The notes beneath the pieces were generated by a model. That model was given only the letters and a program-made list of their open reading frames with translations. It ran no database searches and was not told the DNA's origin. Of a DNA stretch of 19,466 nucleotides, positions 7,355-14,422 are shown piece after piece. Source of the DNA: DATKDU01 sp035649415 (GTDB lineage: Bacteria; Planctomycetota; Planctomycetia; Pirellulales; Pirellulaceae); NCBI GenBank assembly GCA_035649415.1, contig DASRJP010000100.1:1-19466 (forward strand), read 5' to 3'. Made by a program: the position numbers and the translations under genes. Position 1 is the stretch's first letter. Each line of letters starts with the position of its first letter.

Positions 7355-8380
7355 CTAGTTCCCAATCGTCGATGCAGGGCCGGCGATATAGCCGTCGCTT
7401 GGTCCCGCGCGGCCGCCGAACTGGTAGCCGAAGATGATGTACATCTGGCATTCAGGCGCATCTTCCGTGGTGCCGAACAGGCTAACCACGTTCAAGAAGG
7501 TTCGATTCGTCGGTCGGAGCTGGATGCTCGGCCCGATCGTGAACTCATTGGTGCGCGTATCGCGTGCGCCGTGTACGTTGACGCCCGACCACAGGCATTC
7601 CACGCCGGCCAGCAGCTTGCGATCGATGATCGTCGTACTAAGGGCATTGCTCCAGCCCAGCTCGTTCTCCAGCTCGCCTTCGACCTCCTGTTCCAGGATT
7701 AGATTCGTGGCGTAGTAGAGATTCGGGAGCAGCTCATCGGACATCAGCAACTTCAGCTCGTACTTGTTGGCCTTGTCCTGCGGCCCGCCGCGCTCCACCC
7801 ATTCGGCGTACAAGGTCGGATTAAGCGGAATGACGCCCCAGTCGGCTACCGCCCAGCGCAGCTCGATCTGGACCCCCTCATGGTTGGCCTTTTCGCGATC
7901 GACCTCGTTGGGCTCAACGTTCCATCGCTCGTAAATGTCGAGTTGAAAGCGCCCTGGCAGCCCGATGGCAAACTCTTCCAGGAAACGGTACTCGGGTTTT
8001 CCGTTGCGGGGGTAGGTCGGTCTGACCCACTGCTCGACCTGCATTTGTCCTGGGGGAAGAACATAGGTACGAGACGTGGCAAAGGGCCGCTGCGTGGTCC
8101 AGGCCGGCTGGGCATACGGACCCACCAGGTCGGCGTCGCTGGCAATTTCGTCCGAGTACCACGGAATCGTTCCATAGGGAAAGACGCCGTAATAGTTGCC
8201 TCGGTCGGTCCCGTCGTTGTAGTAGTTCTGGCCCGAGGGTTGGCTGGGAAAAACTTCGACGGGAGGAAGCGTGGGTTGATTCCTTTCCTGATTGACGAGG
8301 TACTCGTCTTGCGCCTGGACGGGCCGTGAGCCCAATAGTGCGACGGCGCACACTGCGGCCATGGACAATCGGGGCAGCAT
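7355..8380 (-). CDS. Secreted, probably outer-membrane beta-barrel protein of unknown function
   Basis: The protein has 341 residues. ATG at 8380 is preferred to the TTG one codon upstream, with AAAGG about 7 nt before the start. Residues 1-24 are a signal peptide (cleavage probably after VQAQ or VQA). The next 60 residues are rich in Pro, Tyr, Asn and Gly. From about residue 95 (PPGQMQVEQWV) the chain shows alternating hydrophobic/polar strands, for example GRFQLDIYERWNV, GVQIELRWAVADW, LYAEWVERG and KYELKLLMSDEL, and it ends with FLNVVSLFG and YIIFGYQFG. This pattern fits a porin or transporter-like beta-barrel, as seen in planctomycete proteins loosely annotated as outer-membrane proteins. 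The substrate is unknown. A TonB-family gene lies divergently upstream, which may be relevant or coincidental. Confidence 0.85.
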   Translation of the reverse strand: MLPRLSMAAVCAVALLGSRPVQAQDEYLVNQERNQPTLPPVEVFPSQPSGQNYYNDGTDRGNYYGVFPYGTIPWYSDEIASDADLVGPYAQPAWTTQRPFATSRTYVLPPGQMQVEQWVRPTYPRNGKPEYRFLEEFAIGLPGRFQLDIYERWNVEPNEVDREKANHEGVQIELRWAVADWGVIPLNPTLYAEWVERGGPQDKANKYELKLLMSDELLPNLYYATNLILEQEVEGELENELGWSNALSTTIIDRKLLAGVECLWSGVNVHGARDTRTNEFTIGPSIQLRPTNRTFLNVVSLFGTTEDAPECQMYIIFGYQFGGRAGPSDGYIAGPASTIGN

Positions 8381-8389
8381 CAAAGTGCC

Positions 8390-8441
8390 TTTGCTAGCAA
8401 ATCGTTAAAGTTTCGGCCATCGTCACTATCGTCAGAATCGT
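8390..8441. promoter_or_regulatory. 12-bp palindrome plus four ATCGTYA iterons between divergent genes
   Basis: TTTGCTAGCAAA (8390-8401) is a perfect palindrome that overlaps the Shine-Dalgarno region of the gene starting at 8380. ATCGTYA begins at 8401, 8419, 8428 and 8437, that is at multiples of 9 nt with one degenerate unit between the first two. These sites lie in the 143-nt region between the outer-membrane-like gene (minus) and the TonB-family gene (plus). They could be an operator, but no regulator is identified. Confidence 0.35.
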
Positions 8442-8523
8442 TAGTGTGACTTGAGGCAGCGGCCTACCTGGGCCGAGTTGCCAAATGGTTGAAGCCAACC
8501 AGGGCGCAGCAGATAATTGAGCC

Positions 8524-9276
8524 ATGTTCGCCAGGCTATTTCCACGCACCGCCAGGGGCCGAACCCTGACCGGAGTGATTGTTTCCGTCGTTGCGCATCT
8601 ATTTGCGCTCACGGTTGCAGCCCACTCATGGCAATGGTCAGAGCTTCCTCAGGATCAGTTCGAGTTGTCGGGCCAGCGGGGGGTGATTTCGCTCGATGTC
8701 TCGTTTGCCATGCCTCAGCCTGAGCTCCCGGTTGTCGAACGGCCGGCATCAGATGCACCGGTGATCGTCACGCCGCAAAGAGCACTAATCCAACAGCGAA
8801 GGTACCTGGCAACGACCACAACCGGCGCTGACTTGTCGTCCGAAGTCCCCTTGGAATCCTCGCTTGAGCCTCAACCTCGTTCCCTCGAGCGCGCACAGAC
8901 TGACAGCCGTTCGGACGACCTTGCTCCGGCGCTGGAACCAGGTGTCGTGCCGCGCGCTTCCAGGACCGCAATGCCTCAAGTGGCGGGATTAGAGCAGGGT
9001 CCCGACTTCGCCGACAACGCGCCCCCCGAGTTTCCCGAACTGGCACGTCAGAACGGTTGGTATGGGACGGTGCTCCTTCGTCTCTGGATCGACGCGGACG
9101 GCCGAGTCGCCGAGGTGCGCGTGCACGAGAGCAGCGGCTACGGCGTGCTGGATGCGGCGGCATTCACGGCCGTCAAGCGCTGGCGCGGCAAACCAGCCCG
9201 GCAAAACGGCCGACCTGTCCCCACCGAGCAGTTGCTGCCGGTGGTGTTCCGCCCGCGATTGAGTCGCGATCCGTAG
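8524..9276 (+). CDS. TonB-family protein (TonB C-terminal domain)
   Basis: The protein has 250 residues. An N-terminal basic stretch is followed by one TM helix (about 16-38, TLTGVIVSVVAHLFALTV) that would anchor it in the inner membrane. A low-complexity linker (about 40-165) rich in Pro, Ser, Glu and Arg probably spans the periplasm. The C-terminal TonB domain (about 165-248) has PPEFPELARQNGWYGTVLLRL, DADGRVAEVRVHESSGY, LDAAAFTAVKRW and the closing PVVFRP. In the family this domain contacts TonB boxes of outer-membrane receptors and transmits energy from ExbB/ExbD, neither of which is visible here. The divergent neighbour is an outer-membrane-like protein. The Shine-Dalgarno is weak. Confidence 0.9.
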   Translation: MFARLFPRTARGRTLTGVIVSVVAHLFALTVAAHSWQWSELPQDQFELSGQRGVISLDVSFAMPQPELPVVERPASDAPVIVTPQRALIQQRRYLATTTTGADLSSEVPLESSLEPQPRSLERAQTDSRSDDLAPALEPGVVPRASRTAMPQVAGLEQGPDFADNAPPEFPELARQNGWYGTVLLRLWIDADGRVAEVRVHESSGYGVLDAAAFTAVKRWRGKPARQNGRPVPTEQLLPVVFRPRLSRDP

Positions 9277-9325
9277 TGACAGCGGGCGGATCGGATCAAG
9301 TGCCCACTCTACATCGGAGCCAGCC

Positions 9326-10186
9326 ATGACTGACCGCCTCGTGACGATTGCCATTTCCGTTGCCGCGACGTGGGGCCTTTTGCACGCTGCGCCGGATCAG
9401 CCGAAGGTCCTGGAAGTCGATCGGCTCATCGTGCGACAAGAGCTGATCGTTTCGGACACCGGCCAGCCCTGGGAGAAAGGGTACGAGCAGCAGCAGATCC
9501 CCCGCGGCATTTACGCGCGGGCGCTCCATAGCGGTCCCGGCGGTTTATGGGTCCGCAGCCGACTGATCAAAGGGGAAATCGACGATCCGTTCGACGACCG
9601 CTTCCACGCGCTGGAGCGCGACGGCAGCCTGCGCCGCGCGCCCGGTCATATCTCCTGGAACGTATGGATCGATGGCGCCTGGCGGCAAATGGCGATCGTT
9701 CAAGGCGAAGGACTGGAGTATTCCGAAGTGCCGCGGGAAGAGTGGAGCGGGGGGACGCATCCGGGACGGCTGCGGTTTCAGACCTTCCGGCCGAAACACA
9801 GCGAGCCGCTGACCGATGCGCTCATCGGACAGGGCAAAATGAGCATCGGCGGCGGTGGGTATGGCGGCGGCGGTTTGCCATTTCCGACGGAAGTTGTCGA
9901 GCTATGGGGCGGCAAGATGCGGCAGACGGCAATGCTTGTGCCTGCAGCGCCGGCCATCGTCAAGGACGACGGCTCGGGGGAGCATACCTACGCGCTGGTG
10001 GCGGTCGGCGTGCAAGGGGATCGCACGCGTCCCTCCGCAGCCGCAAAAGCCCGCGGCCTGGCAGCGCTTCGCTGGGATAGCGTGGTTGGCGCCGACAGCT
10101 ATGTCATACTTCGCGATGGCAAACCAATAGCCGGCCCACTTCGCGTGGAGGGTTCGCAGAAGGAATGGACCGACAAGGGGCCGTAG
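9326..10186 (+). CDS. Secreted protein of unknown function with fibronectin-III-like C-terminus
   Basis: The protein has 286 residues, with GGAG about 5 nt before the ATG. A short hydrophobic N-terminus (about 5-22) looks like a signal peptide ending near LLHA. The segment KVLEVDRLIVRQELIVSDTGQPWEKG resembles the repetitive beta-strand start of several planctomycete hypothetical proteins. A Gly-rich loop lies near residues 173-183 (IGGGGYGGGG). The last 80 residues (TYALVAVGVQGDRTRPS, then LRWDSVVGADSYVILRDG) look like a fibronectin type III-like beta-sandwich. It follows the TonB-family gene by 49 nt in the same direction and may be co-transcribed. It converges with the short-chain dehydrogenase, with only 12 nt between the stops. 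No enzymatic motif was recognised. Confidence 0.85.
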   Translation: MTDRLVTIAISVAATWGLLHAAPDQPKVLEVDRLIVRQELIVSDTGQPWEKGYEQQQIPRGIYARALHSGPGGLWVRSRLIKGEIDDPFDDRFHALERDGSLRRAPGHISWNVWIDGAWRQMAIVQGEGLEYSEVPREEWSGGTHPGRLRFQTFRPKHSEPLTDALIGQGKMSIGGGGYGGGGLPFPTEVVELWGGKMRQTAMLVPAAPAIVKDDGSGEHTYALVAVGVQGDRTRPSAAAKARGLAALRWDSVVGADSYVILRDGKPIAGPLRVEGSQKEWTDKGP

Positions 10187-10198
10187 TGCGAGCGATCA

Positions 10199-10954
10199 CT
10201 ATCCGCGGCCGACGAACGGCATTTTGGTGGCCATCACGGTCATGAACAGCACGTTGGCATCCAGCGGCAGTCCGGCCATGTAGACGACTGACTTGGCAAC
10301 CTGCTCCACGTCCATCGTCGGCTCGGGCGCCAATTGGCCACTCGCCTGAAGCACGCCCCCTTTCATCCGCGCGGTCATCTCGGTCTCGGCATTGCCAATG
10401 TCGATCTGGCCGCAGGCGATGTCGTATTTCCGGCCGTCGAGTGCGGCGGAGCGCGTCAGCCCAGTGATGGCGTGCTTGCTGGCCGTGTAAGGCGCGGAGT
10501 TGGGCCTGGGCACATGCGCCGAGATCGATCCATTGTTGATGATACGGCCGCCGCGCGGACTCTGCCGCTTCATCAGGCGGAACGCTTCCTGAATACAGAG
10601 AAACGCGCCGGTCAAATTGACGTCGATGACTTTCCGCCACTGCGCCAGCGGCAAATCTTCCACCGGCGTCGCCGGGACGTTGGTGCCGGCGTTATTGAAC
10701 AGGACATCCAGCCGGCCAAATGTGTCGCTGGTCTTCTCAAAAAGCGCCCGGACCGACGAATCATCGCTGACGTCGGCAGGCACGATCATAGACTTTGCGC
10801 CAGGCGGAAATTGAGCCGCGGTTTCCTCAAGTGCCGCGGCGCGGCGGCCGGCGAGAACCACCGCGTATCCCTCCCGCGCCAGGGCACGTGCAGCCGCCCT
10901 GCCGATTCCCGACCCTGCGCCGGTGACCATCGCAATTTTTCCGCTGGAATCCAT
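10199..10954 (-). CDS. Short-chain dehydrogenase/reductase (SDR family)
   Basis: The protein has 251 residues, with AAAGGTG 5 nt before the ATG at 10954. It is a classical SDR: cofactor loop TGAGSGIG (11-18), Asp61 after the third beta strand, NNAG (87-90), and the catalytic set Asn113, Ser143, Tyr156 and Lys160 (YTASK). Arg37-Arg38 after beta2 (AGRR) favours NADP(H) over NAD(H) by family rules. The substrate cannot be told. It is transcribed divergently from the ECF42-type sigma gene across a 119-nt region, so it could belong to the same response (inference). Confidence 0.96.
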   Translation of the reverse strand: MDSSGKIAMVTGAGSGIGRAAARALAREGYAVVLAGRRAAALEETAAQFPPGAKSMIVPADVSDDSSVRALFEKTSDTFGRLDVLFNNAGTNVPATPVEDLPLAQWRKVIDVNLTGAFLCIQEAFRLMKRQSPRGGRIINNGSISAHVPRPNSAPYTASKHAITGLTRSAALDGRKYDIACGQIDIGNAETEMTARMKGGVLQASGQLAPEPTMDVEQVAKSVVYMAGLPLDANVLFMTVMATKMPFVGRG

Positions 10955-11011
10955 GTTTCACCTTTGATTTTCCCCGCCCCCTCACCGCTCTGGTTTTCGC
11001 GCTGCGCCGGC

Positions 11012-11017
11012 TACAAT
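11012..11017 (+). promoter_or_regulatory. Possible -10 box for the ECF42-type sigma gene
   Basis: TACAAT lies 57 nt before the sigma start in the divergent region 10955-11073. A matching -35 is poor (TGGTTT at 10991-10996, spacing 15), so this is only a candidate housekeeping promoter. No TGTCGA-type site was seen upstream of the sigma gene, which gives no support for autoregulation. Confidence 0.25.
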
Positions 11018-11073
11018 ATTGGCTGTCCATCATAGCCGGCCGCGAATTCCAAGTTGGCAGGGGGAATTTCTCT

Positions 11074-12321
11074 ATGGGCGAAGCCACGGCCGAGGACATC
11101 AAAGATGTGGTGGACGCAGTCTACAAGGGCGAGTCGCGGCGCGTCCTGGCCACGCTGATTCGCCTGCTCGGCGATTTCGACCTGGCCGAAGAGGCGCTGC
11201 ACGATGCCTTCGCGTCGGCCGTCGAGCAATGGCCGCGGGAGGGGGTGCCGGACAATCCGCGCGCCTGGCTCGTTTCGGCCGGCCGGTTCAAAGCGATCGA
11301 CGCCATGCGCCGCCGCGCGCGGTTCGACGCCTCGTTGGAAGATCTCGCCCAAAGGCTCGATGCCGACAGCCGGGCCGCGGAGCAGGACGATGAAGGGGTC
11401 CACGACGATCGCTTGCGGCTGATTTTTACCTGTTGCCATCCAGCATTGCCGCCGGATGCCCAGGTGGCGCTGACGCTCCGCGAGGTTTGCGGCCTGACGA
11501 CCGAGGAGATCGCGCATGCGTTTTTGACGGCGCCGGCCACGCTGGCCCAGCGGATCGTGCGGGCCAAGAAGAAAATCAAGGACGCGGGGATTCCTTACCA
11601 GGTGCCGTCGCCTGCCGATCTGCCCGAGCGAGTGGATGCCGTGCTGCACGTGGTTTACCTGGTGTTCAACGAGGGGTACTCCGCGTCCTCCGGCACGTCG
11701 CTCACGCGGGCCGACCTCTCCGGCGAGGCAATTCGTCTAGGCCGACTGCTGATCGAACTTTTGCCCGAGCCAGAAGCAATCGGACTGCTCGCCCTCATGT
11801 TGCTACAGGATTCGCGCCGCACGGCGCGGACTTCGGCGACTGGGGAACTGATCTTGCTCGAGGACCAGAACCGAGGGCTCTGGAATCGGGCCCAAATTGC
11901 CGAAGGAGCCGCTCTCGTCGAGCGGGCCTTCGCGTTGCGGCAACTCGGGCCTTATACCCTCCAGGCGGCAATCGCGGCCGTGCATGCCCAAGCGTCCAGC
12001 CCGGCGGCGACTGACTGGGGGCGGATTACTGGACTTTATGACATTTTGGCACAGGTGGTTCCGTCGCCGGTGGTGGAGTTGAACCGCGCTGTGGCAGTGG
12101 CCATGCGAGACGGGCCCGAAGCAGGACTTGTGCTCGTTGACGCCATTTTGTCACGCGGCGATCTGGCGGAATATCACTTGGCGCACTCCGCTCGGGCCGA
12201 TCTGTGCCGACGACTCGGCCGCACGCTGGATGCAAAGGCCGCCTACGAACGGGCTTTGGCCCTGGCGCGGCAGGAGCCCGAGCGGCGATTTCTCGAGCGG
12301 CGGCTGGCGGCACTCCCTTAA
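11074..12321 (+). CDS. RNA polymerase sigma factor, ECF42 type (sigma2-sigma4-DUF6596-TPR)
   Basis: The protein has 415 residues, about twice a normal ECF. Shine-Dalgarno AGGGGGAA lies 7 nt before the ATG. Sigma region 2 is at about 14-84 with an intact acidic patch (DFDLAEEALHDAF), and region 4 at about 112-170 (LTTEEIAHAFLTAPATLAQRI). The DUF6596 segment starts near residue 188 with the hallmark YLVFNEGYSASSG (195-207) and EAIRLGRLL. The C-terminus (about 325-412) has TPR-like helices, for example AKAAYERALALARQEPE. This architecture and the DGPF neighbours define group ECF42, in which the C-terminal extension is thought to matter for activity instead of a classical anti-sigma factor. Four DGPF genes follow downstream. 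An intrinsic terminator overlaps its stop codon, so it is probably transcribed apart from them. Confidence 0.96.
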   Translation: MGEATAEDIKDVVDAVYKGESRRVLATLIRLLGDFDLAEEALHDAFASAVEQWPREGVPDNPRAWLVSAGRFKAIDAMRRRARFDASLEDLAQRLDADSRAAEQDDEGVHDDRLRLIFTCCHPALPPDAQVALTLREVCGLTTEEIAHAFLTAPATLAQRIVRAKKKIKDAGIPYQVPSPADLPERVDAVLHVVYLVFNEGYSASSGTSLTRADLSGEAIRLGRLLIELLPEPEAIGLLALMLLQDSRRTARTSATGELILLEDQNRGLWNRAQIAEGAALVERAFALRQLGPYTLQAAIAAVHAQASSPAATDWGRITGLYDILAQVVPSPVVELNRAVAVAMRDGPEAGLVLVDAILSRGDLAEYHLAHSARADLCRRLGRTLDAKAAYERALALARQEPERRFLERRLAALP

Positions 12322-12339
12322 CGCCGCCAGCACTTTTTT
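12303..12339 (+). terminator. Intrinsic terminator of the ECF42-type sigma gene
   Basis: GCTGGCGGC (12303-12311) pairs perfectly with GCCGCCAGC (12323-12331) across an 11-nt loop, and six T residues follow at 12334-12339 after 2 nt. The stop codon TAA (12319-12321) lies in the loop. This is a textbook factor-independent terminator. Confidence 0.8.
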
Positions 12340-12356
12340 GGCTTTTCAACTCCGAA

Positions 12357-12383
12357 TGTCGATTTGCGAAGCCACCGAACGAC
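12357..12383 (+). promoter_or_regulatory. Candidate ECF42 promoter in front of the DGPF cluster
   Basis: TGTCGA (12357-12362), a 17-nt spacer, and CGAC (12380-12383). This matches the ECF42 motif as I recall it from Streptomyces work (-35 TGTCGA, -10 CGA/TC). It starts 18 nt after the terminator of the sigma gene and would begin transcription near 12390, giving a leader of about 80 nt before the first DGPF gene. Confidence 0.65.
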
Positions 12384-12398
12384 TACAGGGTGACAGCA

Positions 12399-12431
12399 CG
12401 AAAGTCTGGCATGGCCAGGCGAAAGTCTGGC
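12399..12431 (+). repeat. 12-bp direct repeat in the leader of the first DGPF gene
   Basis: CGAAAGTCTGGC occurs at 12399-12410 and again at 12420-12431, 21 nt apart (two helical turns). It lies downstream of the predicted ECF42 start point. The role is unknown; it may be a second regulator site or an old duplication. Confidence 0.5.
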
Positions 12432-12470
12432 GGAACCTCAACAAATCCAAAACGACAAGGAGTTGCGACC

Positions 12471-12839
12471 ATGCGATTCATGGGACTGCTCAAAGCCGAC
12501 AAGCACTCCGAAGCGGGTGTCCCTCCGCGCCCGGAGCTGCTCGAGAAAATGGGGAAGTTCATCGCGGAGATAACGCAGGCCGGCGTGCTGATTGCTACCG
12601 ACGGCTTGCAGCCGAGCTCCAAGGGTGCGCGAGTCAAGTTATCCGCCGGCAAATTCACGGTGACCGACGGGCCCTTTGTCGAAACCAAGGAGCTGGTCGC
12701 CTCCTACGCCCTGTTCCAGGTCAACTCGATGGCCGAGGCGATCCGGTGGACGAAGCGTTTTTTGGAAGTGCTGGGCGAAGGCGAGTGCGAAATCCGTCCG
12801 CTGTTTGAACCGGCCGACTTTGATCATCCCAACAGATAG
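12471..12839 (+). CDS. DGPF-domain (YciI/YCII-related) protein 1
   Basis: The protein has 122 residues. The true start is ATG 12471 (MRFMGLLKAD) with AAGGAG about 9 nt upstream; a longer in-frame extension would overlap the sigma gene. The dimeric alpha-beta barrel family signature is present: beta1 MRFMGLLKAD, helix ELLEKMGKFIAEI, then GARVKLSAGKFTVTDGPF with DGPF at 66-69. YCII-related proteins are small, often catalytically uncharacterised. DGPF genes are the conserved partners of ECF42 sigma factors. It is a close tandem paralogue of the next gene, sharing LQPSSKGARVK at the same position. It is the first gene after the candidate ECF42 promoter. Confidence 0.93.
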   Translation: MRFMGLLKADKHSEAGVPPRPELLEKMGKFIAEITQAGVLIATDGLQPSSKGARVKLSAGKFTVTDGPFVETKELVASYALFQVNSMAEAIRWTKRFLEVLGEGECEIRPLFEPADFDHPNR

Positions 12840-12894
12840 GAAACCCCAGACTCGATACTCAATTGGACTTGAAAGCCAAACCGGAGACACACCC

Positions 12895-13323
12895 ATGCGT
12901 TTTATGGTCATCGTCAAAGCGACCAAGGACTCGGAGGCTGGAATCATGCCCAGCCAGCAGCTCCTGGCTGACATGGGAAAGTTCAACGAGGAGCTGGTGA
13001 AGGCGGGCCTCATGCAAGCCGGCGAGGGACTTCAGCCCAGCTCCAAGGGGGCGCGCGTGAAGTTCGTCGGCAGCAAGCGCGTGGTGACCGACGGCCCATT
13101 CCCGGAGACTAAGGAGCTGATTGCCGGCTTCTGGCTGTGGAAGTGCAAGTCGCTGGCAGAAGCCATCGAGTGGGTCAAACGCTGCCCCGACCCGATGCCA
13201 GGGCAGGAGGCGGAAATCGAGATCCGCCAGGTGTTCGAGGCTGAAGATTTTGGGGCCGAGTTCACGCCCGAACTGCGCGAGCAAGAGGAGCGCCTGCGGG
13301 CCAGGCTCGAAAAACAGCGTTGA
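12895..13323 (+). CDS. DGPF-domain (YciI/YCII-related) protein 2
   Basis: The protein has 142 residues, with GGAG about 9 nt before ATG 12895. It aligns along its length with DGPF protein 1 (MRFM, GLQPSSKGARVK, TDGPF with DGPF 66-69, ETKEL). It carries an extra Arg/Glu-rich C-terminal helix (TPELREQEERLRARLEKQR). The 55-nt gap after the first gene suggests co-transcription and a tandem duplication. It probably works in the same ECF42-controlled response; the reaction is unknown. Confidence 0.93.
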   Translation: MRFMVIVKATKDSEAGIMPSQQLLADMGKFNEELVKAGLMQAGEGLQPSSKGARVKFVGSKRVVTDGPFPETKELIAGFWLWKCKSLAEAIEWVKRCPDPMPGQEAEIEIRQVFEAEDFGAEFTPELREQEERLRARLEKQR

Positions 13324-13383
13324 TTGCCACTGGCGCCGCCTGGCGGGAAAAACCATTTTCCAGGGCGCGTCGATTTGGTCAGT

Positions 13384-13410
13384 TGTCATTCGACTAACCG
13401 CTGAAGCGAC
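13384..13410 (+). promoter_or_regulatory. Second candidate ECF42 promoter, before DGPF gene 3
   Basis: TGTCAT (13384-13389), a 17-nt spacer and CGAC (13407-13410). It differs from the first site in two -35 positions but keeps the same 17-nt spacing. It lies in the 122-nt gap between DGPF genes 2 and 3, giving a start near 13417 and a leader of about 30 nt. Confidence 0.5.
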
Positions 13411-13445
13411 AACTTATCTCGGATTCATAACGACTGGAGACAGCC

Positions 13446-13841
13446 ATGAAATACCTGCTGCTGATTGCGGCTGAGAAAGTGATGGAGGATTTCGATCCCG
13501 ATTTCGCATCGCGGCATTACGAGGAATACCGCGAGTTCACCGACCAGATTCGCAACAGCGGCCAGCTCGTGGCGAGCAACCGGCTCCTGCCGGCATCCGA
13601 AGCGGTGACGGTCCGCGTGCGGCTCGGAAAGATTTCGACTACCGACGGTCCATTCGTCGAGACTAAGGAACAGTTCGGCGGCTACTACGTGGTCGAGGCG
13701 CGGGATATGAACGAGGCGATTCAGATTGCCGCCCGCATTCCTGGCGCGAGATATGGCTGCGTCGAGGTGCGGCCGATTGCGGAAGACGAGCAGACCGTGC
13801 GGGCACTACGAAAAACGATAGACAGACAATCCTACTCCTAA
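13446..13841 (+). CDS. DGPF-domain (YciI/YCII-related) protein 3
   Basis: The protein has 131 residues, with TGGAGA about 6 nt before ATG 13446. It has the MKYLLLIAAE beta1 start, DGPF at 67-70, and the typical ETKEQFGGYYVVEARDMNEAIQIAARIP helix-strand end. It belongs with DGPF protein 4 rather than with 1 and 2 (GGYY motif). The last codons (from QSYS) and its stop TAA lie inside the hexamer hairpin array that begins at about 13831, so the original 3' end was probably altered by that array. A candidate ECF42 promoter lies 36-62 nt upstream. Confidence 0.93.
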   Translation: MKYLLLIAAEKVMEDFDPDFASRHYEEYREFTDQIRNSGQLVASNRLLPASEAVTVRVRLGKISTTDGPFVETKEQFGGYYVVEARDMNEAIQIAARIPGARYGCVEVRPIAEDEQTVRALRKTIDRQSYS

Positions 13842-13996
13842 TCGTTCTCCTGATCTTGATCCTCTTCCTACTCCTACTCTTATTCTTAATTCTGCTCCCG
13901 CGACTTGTGGCTCGATGGCGAGGGCAGAGAGAAAGAGTAAGAGTAAGATTACGATCAGGAACAGAAGTAAGATCAAGATGAGGAGTAAGAGTAGGA
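13831..13996. repeat. Hexamer hairpin array, pyrimidine arm then purine arm
   Basis: Eleven 6-nt words of the pattern CNTNNT (such as CCTACT, CCTAAT, CTTGAT) fill 13831-13896. The complementary purine words fill about 13926-13996, with a roughly 30-nt centre between them. The words vary but the 6-nt register is kept, so the arms pair imperfectly over about 70 nt. The array contains the stop codon of DGPF gene 3 (13839-13841) and ends 33 nt before DGPF gene 4, next to its GGAG start signal. Confidence 0.88.
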
Positions 13997-14028
13997 AAAC
14001 GAAATCCGGAGGCATTTGGGAGAAAACC

Positions 14029-14388
14029 ATGAAATACATGCTGCTCGTTTACATGGATGAAAAGGCCATGAACTCGACGGAGCGCGAGCATTGCTACGCC
14101 GAGTCCACGCAGCTTTGCCACGACCTGGCGTCGCGGGGGCAGTTTTTGACCGCATCGCCGCTCCAGCCCGTGGCGACGGCCACGAGCGTTCGCCTCCGCG
14201 AGGGGAAGCGGCTGGTCACCGACGGCCCGTTTGCCGAGACGCGCGAGCAGCTCGGCGGCTACTACATCGTCGATGTGAAGGACCTGGACGAGGCGATCGC
14301 CGTTGCGGCTCGAATTCCGCCGGCAAAGAAAGGGACGATCGAAATCCGACCCATGATGGAGATTCCAAATCTGCCGACGGCATCGTGA
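14029..14388 (+). CDS. DGPF-domain (YciI/YCII-related) protein 4
   Basis: The protein has 119 residues from ATG 14029, with GGGAG 6-10 nt upstream. An upstream in-frame stretch is rejected as a start because it translates the purine arm of the repeat into a Lys/Arg/Ser string. It has MKYMLLVYMDE, then RLVTDGPFAET (DGPF 65-68), LGGYYIVDVKDLDEAI and an EIRPMME end. It is closest to DGPF protein 3. The SRPBCC gene follows after 34 nt. Confidence 0.93.
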   Translation: MKYMLLVYMDEKAMNSTEREHCYAESTQLCHDLASRGQFLTASPLQPVATATSVRLREGKRLVTDGPFAETREQLGGYYIVDVKDLDEAIAVAARIPPAKKGTIEIRPMMEIPNLPTAS

Positions 14389-14422
14389 GCTGGAAATTCA
14401 ATCCCGCGGGAGACATTTTACC

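Noticed and set aside
10182..10210. Bidirectional terminator between the convergent genes
   Set aside because: TAGTG and CACTA with flanking GGCCG and CGGCC can pair, but with bulges and no T tracts, so it was not called.
13330..13375. Terminator between DGPF genes 2 and 3
   Set aside because: Small self-complementary pieces (GGAAAA with TTTTCC, CCGCC with GGCGG) are present but do not form a stable stem followed by T residues.
13831..13996. CRISPR array or coding sequence for a Lys/Arg-rich peptide
   Set aside because: Units are only 6 nt, without spacers, and the two halves are inverted. The open frame is a by-product of the hexamer register.
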